The notes under the pieces were generated by a model. That model was not told the DNA's origin, did not search any database, and saw only the letters and a program-made list of their open reading frames with translations. DNA of 64,000 nt, taken from contig JAVXUO010002250.1 in the NCBI GenBank assembly GCA_033065855.1, forward strand, positions 1 through 64,000, given 5' to 3'. Below are positions 23,956 through 35,774 of this stretch, piece by piece; positions within the stretch are counted from its first letter, which is position 1, and each line of letters opens with the position of its first letter. Source of the DNA: Escallonia rubra. Its lineage: Eukaryota; Streptophyta; Magnoliopsida; Escalloniales; Escalloniaceae. Position numbers and translations under genes: made by a program.

Positions 23956-24116
23956 GATTGATGGTTCATTGTAAAAGTGAATGCTGGGCTATGGAATGGA
24001 AAGAGTAGGCTCGAGTAAACAAACAGATTGGAGGAAAGAGGATGGACTCAAGAGAAGATACAGACTCGGGTAAAAAACAAACTCGAATATAAAGAGTAAC
24101 CTTGAATAAGCTGGTG

Positions 24117-25109
24117 ACCACATGTCAGTACCTGAAAGTACCTTAAAATCTCACATGAGGGTCTAAATATTTATTTTTTATACAAAAAGGTCTGTAGTTT
24201 CAAATTCGTAATAAATAATGACTTCAGTAAATCTGTTAGGGGCAAAATCGGTACTCTATTTTAATTTTTCACATGTGAGATTTTGAAGAGATTTTGAATA
24301 AATTTTTGATATCTAAATTTTATCTTTATTAGAAATCTAAAATTTTCACCCACATATGAGATTTTCACCCACAAGTCCATGAAATATCTAGAGAGAGGTA
24401 TTTTCAGTTTTAGTGCGATGGGGGTGGTGCTAGGGTGTGCTGACGATGACTTGTTCTTGGTTTTGAGAGAGATCGCCGATGATGACATTGTTGGTCGATG
24501 GTTCGGCAGGTGGTGAGACCGGTGGTACGCGTTCGGCGATGATGGGTTGGTGATCGATCGGGGATTGATTGGGCCGCATGCGACTCTGATTTGACTGTTG
24601 GTGGGGTTGCTATGATGCCGACAGGTTGTGGTGATTTGGTGGTGCGGTGGTGATGCCGATCTACTGGTGCTTTTAGGTGAGCCACAACGATGGTGATTGG
24701 TGATGGTGGTGCGACGGTGGTTGTTGTAGTCTTGGCGTTGGTGGGCAAGGTTGGCTCCGGCGGTGTTGTGATGAGACTGACACATGCGGTGATTTGTTGG
24801 TTTATGTGTGATTTGTGTCTTTGTGTTTTTGGGGAATTGTTGCGGCTTGGGCAAGGGGCAAGCTGGGTAGGGTAGGGTGGAGTGGGTGACGAGTGAGGGG
24901 CGGGTGGGTCAGTGAAGAAAAGAAGTGCAAAATTGAAAAAGAGAAGAAAGAAAATTAAATCTGTCCCGACAAAATTGCCCAGGACGGTTTTGCTAGATCG
25001 TTAAGAATTTAGACATAAATCCTTATTTATTATAAATTTGAAACTACAGACCCTTTTGTGTTTGGACCCTCAGGTCAGATTTCAGGGTACTAACGTGTAT
25101 TTAACCCAT
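24117..25109. mobile_element. Long-TIR non-autonomous DNA transposon with GC-rich core
   Basis: The left arm (catgagggtctaaatat, then aggtctgtagtttcaaatt) matches the inverted right arm (cctgagggtccaaacac, then gggtctgtagtttcaaatt) over about 80 bases. The interior is rich in ggtggtg and gatgg motifs and lacks a transposase. Long open frames inside (24261-24854 and 24410-24748 on the minus strand) are low-complexity His/Thr/Pro shadows. Confidence 0.75.
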
Positions 25110-26643
25110 TTAGTTATGTGATAAGTAGGGAAGTTGTTCCTACCTATAAAAGCCCCTTGTACTCAAACACAGAACATACACGAGAAGGGAAAACGTGTTC
25201 CGGCACTAAAACCAAGTAGAGCATCGCAACAGCCACTACCGGCACAAGACCCGTATGCCCTGCACCAATCGCTGACCGGTAATAGTGTAGTGGTGGATGG
25301 AATAATTGGCAAATCAATAGTGGTCGAGGAAATCGATAATCGTGGTGGTTGAGAAAATCTGCGATCGGTAGTGTCTTGATGGTTATTATGGGTCTGGTGG
25401 TGGGTTTAGGATAGCGGTTGCTGCCTGTGATTAAGGCAACAGAGTAATCCTATTTGATGCTTATCCGGTCTTTATTATGGGTTTGATCCAAACGCAGAGT
25501 ATAATTTATGTTTATTCGGCCTTGTTCGATATGATATATTCTGTCCTATTCGACGCGCCAAACACAACCTAATACTTCTTGGTGAAACTCTTTACTTACG
25601 GTTAAAATTTGCAACAATAATTTATATCGCTGAAATACACCATTTAATATTTGGGAGATAAGTGAGCCTTTATGAGAGGAGAAAATAGAGCATGTCTCCA
25701 CCCCACACCTTTCTCTCTTTATTCCGACTCCGTCGAACTTTCTGGCGTGTGGTGATGTGGTAACTTAGGTTGATGTCTAGCTAGGGCGTTTGTGTAGGAT
25801 CTTGGTGGGTATGGTGTGCTGAACAACCATCGTAGCTATAATAGTCGTACTTGCTCCGGTTGTTATCCACGATTTGCGGCATTAGAGCTTGGTTGGAGGC
25901 GTTGCTCGAGGTTCGCTGTTCGGATCCTTGGGGGTACTTCGTGATTGGATTGTGGTGGGCTTCCCCTGTAGCATAATTTCGTCGTAGGGTGCGTTTGCCA
26001 CACTGCCGTGGGTTGTAGTTGAGATGGTAAGTCTATTGTTAGGTTTTCTTCTTTTAAGTTTTCATTCCCCCCCCCCCCAAATCGATTCCCCCTCCTCCCT
26101 TGTCCTAAAAAAGGTTGTGAGTTATGTTTGTTCGGTAGCTGTTGGGTCTCGGTGGTTTTAATTGGTGTTTTCGATTGAAGATTGCGAGGGGTTACAAATT
26201 GCTGTTGGTAAGGTTTGGCGATTCTGCTGGTTTCGACCGGGTGCTTCTGTTCGGTTAGGTGGACAGTCAATGGTTGTTCGGAAGGTGGACAATCGACAAT
26301 GGTTTGAAGCTGTTGATGATGTGTTTGCTCGAGTGCTCTCCGAGGACCCGCATCGTTTTGATGGGAGGATAAGGTGGATTTTTCGCCGCTGACGTGGATG
26401 CATGAGGATTGATGCCACGTTGCAGTGAAGGGGCACATGTCTGGTGTTATGTTGGTGTTGTTTTATTGCTTGTTTATTTTTAGTCCTTTTCTGTTTGTGT
26501 TTATAATTATCTGATTTTAGTTAAGTTTTATCTTGTTTGAAACTGTTTGCTTTAACTAGTCAGTCACCTTTTTATAATCAATTTTTTTTTGGTTCTTTAT
26601 CTTTATTTTGGTACTATTTATTGGACAGGGGTTGTTAGCATCA
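25110..26643. other. No supportable gene; possibly retroposon-derived
   Basis: The sequence is GT-rich near 25690-26440, with a C-run near 26069-26079 and a T-run near 26580. The style is that of a LINE leader plus tail, but I could not confirm termini or a reverse transcriptase. Open frames here show no family resemblance. Confidence 0.35.
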
Positions 26644-26651
26644 TATGACAA

Positions 26652-27535
26652 TCAGGGGCAGACCTATGTTGTGGCAAGGGGGGGCTGAAGCACCCCCTCA
26701 CTTTTTTTTTTTTTTTTGGTTTTCAGGAATCGCACCACCCCGTTCCAGAGATGCCGTTCCCCCATCGCCGATACCCCGTTCCCCGAGACCACAACTCGGC
26801 GCTCTCTCTCACCGGTGGACAGTGGACGTAATGATCGGCGACTAGATCTGGCATATTGCCGGTGACGCCACGCTACTAAACGGTCTGAACCCACCTTGTA
26901 GATCTCCGAGTCTTTGTTCGGCGTCCGACCACGCGACCAGTCACCAGATCTGTTTGACGGAGTGCCACTGTTTGACGCCATCCGACCACGTGACCAGATC
27001 TACTTGACGGAGTGCCTCACCCAGTGACTGCCGCGAGCTGCTGCACAGACGATTGTTGGGATTTGCTGGTGGGAATTTGTCTGTTGTATGTTGCTTCATC
27101 CCAATTCGTGGTAGAGTTGCATCCAGCCGTGGTGAATTTGTCTGTTGTCTATTGAGTGTTGTCTACTTGAGACTTGAGTGTTTGACGGAGGGGCCCAGTG
27201 GTTTGGTAAAGGATCGTTAAGGTATTGTTAGTATTTATGTTATTTGTATGTCGATACTTATGCTATAGTCTTGGGTTATTTTGCATGTATATAACATTAA
27301 AAGTATCATAAACCTAGAGTTTAATTCTAAAATTTTGAGTATCGAAACATTGATAGAGTTTAATTTCAGTGATTATATAGAGATTTAGTAAAGTTTTAAA
27401 ATTGCGTTTAATTCAGTGATTATATAGAGATTTAAAAAAAATATCTATATAATATTATTTTACTATAAAAAACAATTGGGTGCATTCGATAGAATTTTTG
27501 CACCCCTTTGAAAAAAAATTCTGGTTCAGCCCCTC
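26652..27535. mobile_element. hAT-like non-autonomous element (copy 3) with 8-bp target duplication
   Basis: Flanking octamers atgacaat are identical (26644-26651 and 27536-27543). The left end caggggcaga and the right end, inverted gaggggctga, resemble CAGGGGC-type hAT termini. The interior begins with a T-run and a GC-rich block of about 350 bp, then becomes AT-rich. No transposase is seen. Length is 884 bp. It lies about 360 bp upstream of the GDSL gene start and may affect its promoter. Confidence 0.85.
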
Positions 27536-27896
27536 ATGACAATGACAATGTATTTCTGATAATTCTCAAAAAAATAAAATAAAATTGGACGATAAGTAAA
27601 AAATTTACATCGCTCGGGTTGGATAGCTGAAACCTGATCCGAAAAACACGTGTAAAGGTCAGTAACCTCGCTGGCTGGAGTGACGGTGGACATGCTGCCT
27701 CTAAAGTGCTGTAGTAAGTGAACTAGTTATCCTAATCTCGTCCGGTGCTATTACAGTGGCCCCGCAAAATGCGTCAACCAGAATCTGCGCCCCACAAATT
27801 TAGTATACAAACACTACACAAAAGGTACAATTTTCCCCAAACAAAACATAAACCAATACACCAAACCAAACTGCAAATCAAAAGCAGAGCAGCAGC

Positions 27897-30800
27897 ATGG
27901 CTCTTTCTGCTTCTCACCATTTCTTCTTCTTCCTCTTCTTCTCCTTTGCACTGGTGTCCGTTCTTCTCACTCTTCCCCACCCAGCTGTGGCTCAGTGCAA
28001 GAACCCGCCCGTCATATTCAACTTCGGCGATTCCAACTCCGACACTGGTGGACTCGTTGCTGGGCTCGGTTTCCCCGTCAACTTGCCCAATGGCCGCACT
28101 TTCTTCGGCAGATCCACCGGTCGGCTCTGCGATGGGCGTCTGGTCATCGATTTCCTATGTAAGTGCAGTGCCCCCTCTGCTCTTTACTTCTGGGTACAAT
28201 TAATGGGCCATTGGTCCTTTAACGAGCTAAGGGACATTACTTGCAAGTCTAAGTCACAATTATGCACGCCCGTGACAACTGACAAGAGTAGGAAAAGAAG
28301 AATGATCAATGAGCCACCATCAAGCTGCTGGTATCTGTTAGATATATTGTACTGTAATTTCTTACCCCTTAGAGCCTCCTTTTATCGCATCGATCCTTCT
28401 TAATTCATCAACGTTTAGTGATTGAACCCTAAATGATCAACCATTGAACTCGATATTTGGTACGGAAGGACTGATCAAATAATATTCATGTGGGTCTAAA
28501 TGGTGCTGACAAAAGTGACATGGTCACGGAGGATCCAAAGTTCAAAGAAAAACACAGGTTAGTACTGTAGTTCATATCAGAATTGAGTCTGAGGGCAGAT
28601 TGCATTATTGTTTTGAGCGTGCAGGCCAAAGTGTGAACACAAGTCTCCTTAGCCCNTACATGGANTCGTTGNGGNCCGCNTTCNCGNATGGGGCAAACTT
28701 TGCCGTGGTGGGTTCATCTACCCTCCCCAAGTATGTACCTTTTGCATTGAATGTTCAGGTTATGCAGTTCCTTCATTTCAAGTCCCGGTCCCTAGAACTT
28801 GTTACTGCAGGTAATTCCTTTTTTACTCCTATGGCTTGTGCTCATTTTCAGAATTCGCCCCCTCCCCCCCGGGGATTAGTTGGTGGTCAAAATGTCAAGT
28901 TAAAAGGGGAAGCCTGAATTTACACTGTTTATACTCTGTCTTAGCTAGACATCACTTATTGCTTAGAAGTGCAATTTCAACCAAATTTTTGGCCTTTTAG
29001 AAATGGTTGACGTTAATACTCGACATCAACAATTTTATGTTGAAAGCTAGCTAGGTAACATGGACACAGACACTGCGTTCGACACCGGCACCGGCGGGGA
29101 TACGGAACACCGCAATTTCCAAAAAACCAGATTTGGACACTTGCAGGATAAAACTGAACCTTTTAATATATTTTCATTATACATATATATGTATGTGCAT
29201 ATCTATATATGTTTAATAATTTCAAGTACATTGCACATCCAAATAAACACAGATTAATAACTACAAAACAAGTTACTTTAATAAAAGCCATATTTAAACC
29301 CAACATAGTACAACAGAACAAAGTACTTCAGTCTTACAAAGTGATGCAAACAGAGAAAGCAGAACTATGTTGCACTTAGTAGTGCACTATTAGCTACATT
29401 TGCATCAATTTATGAAAACAATTTACAAGCAAAAGTAGATATCAAATTGAAGCAGCTGAATTTCTTTCAAAAGGGATGAAAAAGAAAGATGTATCATGTT
29501 TCTATGGTTGAGACAGAGATGAAATAGATGAGAAAGAAAGAAGCAGCAGCAGCTGCATAGAAAAAGAGAAAGATTTGTCAAATCTAACATCGAAAAAAGC
29601 CCAAGATTTTTCAAATATTACACTCCCAAAATAAGTTTGAAATATCATACTTTCGGCCCATACATGTCGACACTTCTTCAAGAAGCGTCCGACACGTTGT
29701 CCAATAAATAAAAAAATCAGACACCTGTGAGAAGTGTCCAACACATGCCCTGCAGTGTCGGTGAAGTGTCAGGTTGTCGGAAAGGATACACGACCCCTAT
29801 GAAGTGTCGGTCCTTCCCAGGTTGAAAGTTCAGTTCAAGATGTGGCATATCTTGTGCTGCTTCTTGCTTGCTTCATGATTTGCAACGACCCGGTCTAAAG
29901 CCCCACGACAGGGCAATGCCTCCCTCAAAAGGGCTGCTCGAAGTAGAAACTTCTAGGATCATAGGCAAGGTCATAGAAGGGCAAACTCAACATTTTGTTT
30001 CTCCCTTTTTCTTTTGGGGTTGGGGTTGGGGTTGGGTGGAGGCTTTTTTTAAGGTCTCAATGCCAATTAAGTTTTGAAATTTTATGCAATTCGATGTAGA
30101 TGTACATGGTAAATAATGTGTTTATCTGTGTTCATGTAGTTAATATTTCACGTTTGTATTACTTTTTACTGTATTGTGCTGCTGCTTTTAACTTGAATAA
30201 GCATCAGTGCAGTGCGAAAAACAGTTTGCAGTTCATCTATGCTTTCCTTTACTTAGCATCCAAAAAGAGATGGAAAATGGGAAAGCAGACCACAGTATCA
30301 AAGCAAAGATACCTATATCTGTGGAGGGTTGGAATTTTTTTCGGTCATGTGTAGGATTGGACTCAATATTGACTGGATATCATGTTGTAACGATAATCAT
30401 GTCCAATTACAGGATTCGAAACCCTGAATATCCAATACAAACCAGTTCTGCTGCTCTTAGACTAAAATCCTAAAAGGGAATTTGCACAGCCTGAACTGGT
30501 GAAACCCTGTCAAACACCGAGTAGCTATTAGACTACTTGTCTATGTGAACGAGTGGCAAGCTTTGCTTGTGAATGAACACTATCATTATATCTTATATAA
30601 CATAAATGGTTGATCTTATGAAAGTTTTTGATATTCCTCTGACTTCTTGTCTGTGGTCCTTAAGTTCAAGATAGGGGAATATGATTGGACTCTTTAACAT
30701 GTGTCTAGGTTCTGGAAAATCGATCAGCAATGAGGGGTTTCGTGGTGCACTTTATATGGTCGACATTGGACAAAACGACCTTGCTGATTCATTTGCAAAG

Positions 30801-33188
30801 AACCTGTCTTACGTGCAAGTTATCAAATTGAGTCCCTCTGTACTTGCAGAAATAAAGAATGCCATAACGGTTAGCCTAAAATTCCTCAGTATAGAAAGAA
30901 AATTGTGAGGACATTCTTTCTCCGGAGATGTAGTTCGTTTTCTCTTTCCCCCTTTGCAGTTCCCCCTTCTAAGACATTGTCCACTCCTGCTTGTTTCACC
31001 ACTCAAAGTTTTCCTGCTTGTTTCAGTTTCTAGCATGTTAGTCATTTGATCCGTTGACAATGTTTTGATCACAATTTCACTGCTAATTTTTAGAAAGAAA
31101 CCACTTGGTACATCATAGTTCAAACAAATATATTTAGCTTAGACTGCTCTGTGGCTTGACTCCTCCTCTATACCTCAGTAGTTTCATTCAAGTTAAAAAC
31201 TCTTAAATTTGAAGATTAAAGGACAAACTTGTCGTCGCTATAAGCATCTGGAAGACAATAAAGCAATCTGTAATGTCAAATTGCCCAGAGTAAAACTTTC
31301 TCTTAATATGCTTTTTTGGTACATACTCTGTCCATATGTTAGTTAAGCTGTTACATTGTTTTACTTTCTTTGAATTTGTGTGAACATGTAGGTTTTATAT
31401 AACCAAGGTGGCAGAAAATTTTGGGTCCACAACACTGGGCCATTCGGATGTAGCCCTCAGAAACTTTCATTAGTTCAGAATCATTCCCAGAATCTTGATA
31501 CATACGGATGTATTTCGAGTTACAATGCCGCTGCAAAAGTGTTTAATGAAGGACTGCTACACATATGCCAGGAAATGCGATCTGAAATGAAGGATGCTAC
31601 TATTGTGTATGTAGATATATATTCCATCAAGTACGACCTGATTGCGAACTCCAGCAGATATGGTAAATTTATCAAACAATTTCTTGATTTCTTTGACATA
31701 TGATTTGTGAAGCATGTGCTATATATATATTCATATCTTGCTTTTTATGCTGTCATGGCTTGTATGGCATGATCAGTTCTAATACAAAAAGGAAAATGAT
31801 AGCTATTGATAATGAAACAGCATCTCCATAATCTACAAATGTAGTGATAATGGCAGGATCTGTTTTTGTGGACCGTCTCAACAAACAATTTAATTCCGGA
31901 TATTCTAGGATATTGTATTTTATTATGTGGATCTCGGGAAGATGATTGATGGATTCAGCTTAGATTTCAGCAGGATTTTTTTCGGTATAAAAGGCTGCTT
32001 ATTGAGAAGAAATATTAACACTAACACAAAGACATGGTCATACTCCTTCAAGAGAGCAGAAAAACTCCACATAACTGGTCACGGCTACACGTAACTGAAG
32101 AGCAAGGACTGTGACAAGTAAATAACACCAATTTAGCATGGTAGTTTGTTAAGGTAGAGAAGGCTATACACTTGATGATTCTCTGCCGAATCCTGACCCA
32201 TCTAAGAGAGACCAATTTTTGAGCTTCTAGCAACTATGCCACTGCAAACCGTTTGCTTCAGCATCTTCTGGACTTCCAGCAGCACCAGCTCAGGAGTTTG
32301 AAATAGGTTCTCCAAGATATTGCGAACTTTCCAAGTCTAATATACTGCAGAGGCGAATCTGGTAGCTCTAAGCTTGGAGAGGAAAATTTTGGTCTCAGTA
32401 CCGAGGAACCTGAGTGCTTACGTTTCTCGAATGCTTCCGAGCAGAAGCCACAACGCTATACCATAGTAATGCAAATTTTAAATCCCTGTCATCCTGAGGA
32501 CAGTCGGGGAGCCATTATAAGAAAGTTAGGTCTACGGGGAGCGAATTGTTTCCCCTTAAACTGTCGTACGGCATAAAGGAATCGTGGTTCTTCACTGATA
32601 CAAAACAAGAATATATATTTCAATGCATTAAAATTTAAAAGTACAGACTAAGATGCGCTCACACACAAACGCGTACACATACATGCATATCTGCACATAT
32701 AGACACCTGTACTGGATGTATGCCCATCATGATTTAGATATCCAAGTCTATATCTGATGTCAGCTTTCTAGGAATACTATCACACATGACTTACATAAAG
32801 TACTTGGGTAACATTATTAAACAGCAAGTTCAATTATAAGAAGGCTTAAGTTTTGGTGAAGGTTTATATATAGTTGAGGACTCCCTCAAATAACTCCAGT
32901 GGAGCTTGGCTCCCCTATACTTATTTATGTTTCTGTTACCTATTGTTTCCTCTTGCAGGTTTCTCAAGTCCATTGTCAGCGTGCTGCGGTTTTGGAGGAC
33001 CACCATACAACTACAATATCAAGGTGCCATGTGGTCAGCCCGCGTGCCAGGTCTGCAATGAAGGATCTCCATCTATAAGTTGGGATGGTGTCCATTACAC
33101 TGAAGCAGCCAACACCATTATATCGTCCAAAGTACTTTCCATGGCTTATTCTACACCACGCATTGCATTCGACTTCTTTTGTCGTTGA
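27897..33188 (+). CDS. GDSL-type esterase/lipase, secreted
   Basis: Five plus-strand exons join in frame: 27897-28158, 28625-28810, 30709-30869, 31392-31662 and 32959-33188, giving 369 aa, typical for plant GDSL lipases. Seen: a hydrophobic signal peptide (about residues 8-32, cut near HPAVA), block I FNFGDSNSDTGG with catalytic Ser46, block II GANFAVVGSS, block III IGQND, and block V WDGVHYTEAAN with Asp and His near 336 and 339. The catalytic residues are therefore intact. Exon 2 contains seven N bases (28656-28687), leaving several residues unknown. Known: such enzymes hydrolyse esters in the cell wall, cuticle or secretory pathway; the ISNEGFR/ALYMVDIGQND style recalls the Arabidopsis At1g09390 group (inference). 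Intron 2 carries a dispersed repeat. The start is the first ATG before the signal peptide. Confidence 0.94.
29055..29825. repeat. GTGTCGGACAC-type dispersed repeat in GDSL intron 2
   Basis: Both ends are rich in gacac/gtgtc words: the left has ggacacagacactgcg and the right has gcagtgtcggtgaagtgtc, in opposite orientation. The middle is AT-rich. This looks like a non-autonomous transposon, but the termini are not sharply defined. Confidence 0.45.
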
Positions 33189-33463
33189 TGATCTTTCACT
33201 TGCATTACACGAAGCAGCCGGTGTCAGTTGCTGCGGAAAACATGAGAAAGCAAAGGAATACTGATCTTATAAGGAACAGGCTATGCTTGACTTTTGGCCT
33301 AGTCCATTCTGCTAGTTCCTTGTCATACCACATAGTACATCCTAAGGAGACAGGCTAGTCCCTGAGGCTTTTGCAGGAACTTCGGCAATCTCTGGGCATT
33401 TAGCATTTGGCTGGGGGGATAGACGAGGCTGGTTGCGAGGTCACATGCAATTTGAGAAACTTA

Positions 33464-34073
33464 AGGTTCGTTTGACAAATTTTTTTTTTTTTCAGTTTTT
33501 AAAGAGCAGCTTAATTTTTTTTTTATTTTATAAAAACAAGTGGGTGTTTGATAACCCCTTTTTTTTTGAGTTTTTTTTTTGGTGTTTGGTAACCCTTTTT
33601 ATTTTGACTTTTTTTTTGGGTGGTTTGCGGTGGCGGTGGTGGGGCGTAACGGTGGTCGACGGTGATGGTGGTGGTGGCCAGTGGCCGGTGGTCGCCGGCA
33701 GTCTCCGGCGGCCGGAGGTGGCTGCCGACAGTCTTTGGCGGTGGTTGCCGCGGCCGGCGGTGGTCGCCGGCCGCCGGAGGTGGCTGCCGACAGTCTCCAG
33801 CTGTGGTCGCCGGCTACCGGAGGTGGCTGCCGGCAGTCTCCGACGGTGGTCGTCGGTGGTCGCCTGAGGTGACTGCCGGCGGTGGGAGGTTGGTGGTGGT
33901 GGTCTAAAAAAAAAACCAAAAGTGAAAAAAAAACCAATTTTTGGAGTTTTTTTTTTACTCTTCAGTTTAAAAACTGGTTTTTTAATTGAAAAAAAAATGG
34001 TTACCAAACGCTCCTTTTTTTCAGTTTTTGAAACTGAAAAAAAAAGAGCAAATTTTTTTTGTCAAACTGGCCC
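33464..34073. mobile_element. Harbinger/Tourist-like foldback element with GC-rich core
   Basis: Termini aggttcgtttgacaaa and (inverted) gggccagtttgacaaa pair over 16 bases. The flanking trinucleotide tta is present on both sides (33461-33463 and 34074-34076), as for PIF/Harbinger. The arms are T-rich with repeated ggtttggtaa-like words. The core (33620-33890) is a GC-rich tandem repeat of about 21/42/63 bp built on ggaggtggctgccgacagtct. Overlapping long frames on both strands are repeat artefacts. Confidence 0.75.
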
Positions 34074-34364
34074 TTATTTTTGGTTTACTATAATTGCAGT
34101 ATACCAAAAAGAATGAATCACGTTATGTGTACTTAAAATTTCAAGCTAGTGGTGGAAGTGACCTGAGAAAAATGTCTAGTGTCTAGACTCTTAGATCTAA
34201 CTACCTTTAACACGTTTTTTTATTAATCATAATATTTAACTTAAACAAGTATTGAAGTCGCCGAGGAATCCCTTGGACCAGGTGTCTATGACTTTCCTTT
34301 GACCGGTTCGATAGGGAGAAGAGGACTTAGTACGATACAAGCAAGTTAATCCCCTGATACCACC

Positions 34365-35185
34365 TTACCTTGGAACTTTAAAAAAAAATCTGAATGACTA
34401 TTACCTTGGAGTTTTTGGTTTTCACCACCCTGAACTTTCAATTTGATGCTCGAGTCACCAATAGACAAGAAAACTTGGATGTTTGTTAAACTTTTGAGGG
34501 TAAAATGGAGAGCTCATCTGCTTTCTCTAATCTAATTGACCCTTTTTTCAAACTGCTAGCCGCCCCCTTTTCCAAACTCAGCCACCACCACGTCTCAACC
34601 ATCTTATTGTCGCTAACCTCTTTCCCCAAATTCGTCCACTTTAGTGTCGTCGCTGCGGTCGCCTCCTTTCACCTGCGATAATCACTGTTTACATGCGGGT
34701 TGAATTGTTGCAATTGCTCTATACGGGGAACTATGGCTTGGTTTTGAATTAGAATTATTTTAGAATTTTATTGAGCAATTGGGCTGGTACCCAACCAAAA
34801 AAAAATTTCTACATTGGGGTGCGGGGGTGCCGATAACAGCAATAGAGGGGTCTGGGATTTTGTTTTGGTTGATGGTGGCGGTGGTTGATGTCGCGGCGGT
34901 TGGAGGCAGAACTCTAGGTTTAAACATGAGCAAGTATTAAGATGAAAATGTGGCTCCCACAAGAATCTGACTTTGGTAATGTGATTGCCACATGCGTTTT
35001 GACTGTGATTTATGGCTGTCACATAGGCTTTTATTGCAAATTGTTGAATTTACTCTTCAAGATCTAATAAACATCTAAAAAATTCAAATTTTTTCTCCAA
35101 ATTGGAGTATGAGGCACAAAAATAAAGAAAAAGCCTGGAGTATTTCGTGCCAACCGTTCTAAAGTATGAAATTTCATGCGCACTT
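34365..35185. mobile_element. Degenerate TIR element
   Basis: The left arm (accttggagtttttggtttt, then aactttcaatttg) aligns loosely with the inverted right arm (actccaggctttttcttta, then actccaatttgg). The interior contains cgg/tgg-rich low-complexity DNA. No transposase was found. It resembles the long-TIR elements at 19437 and 24117 in plan. Confidence 0.45.
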
Positions 35186-35774
35186 AATCATATATTAGAA
35201 GACAGAGGGAAGAGCTTAGCTAGTAAGCAGCACTACAGCCTAAGGCCGGCTATAGTCCAGCCAAGATGAGATATACATCAACAAAATTTCGTTTAAAGGA
35301 GAACATCGGGTCAAGAAACTTGGCAAACCATCCCGTTCTCGGCGGTTCTAGAAATCTTCTCCCGTTGCATTACCTAGGTCACCACAAACATCTCAATCAT
35401 ATGCTTGCCTATTCTTTTTGATGAGGACTTCACTCAAGGAATGTACAAGAAGAGACATGAAGCCAAACAATTACTATGAAACCATACAATTACTTAAAAG
35501 AGTGAGTCTATCACCCTTCAAGGATTAATTTTATCAAGTCAAAGGCAAGGAGACAAAATAACTTTTGCCTTTCTTTTTCTCGCCAAGCTAACTCGATGCC
35601 CCAAAATAGAAATATCACACGGAGTTGGCACGAATGATCGACTCATGTGGTGCCTTAAAACCTGGCAAATTCCCTGTTAAAAAATCGATCTTTCTTTGTG
35701 GTAAATAGTCAAAATCCGAGAATTCGTTACCTTGTATCGATTAATTAGTGATCAGTCAAAAATTCTGTCCTTCA

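Noticed and set aside
24261..24854. 197-residue open frame on the minus strand (His/Thr/Pro-rich)
   Set aside because: It lies wholly in the GC-rich core of a TIR element, overlaps another long frame, and has low-complexity composition with no domain; it is a repeat artefact.
33528..34007. Overlapping long frames on both strands (Arg/Pro- and Gly/Val/Trp-rich)
   Set aside because: They come from the 21/42/63-bp GC-rich tandem repeat inside a foldback element; all frames stay open because the period is a multiple of three.
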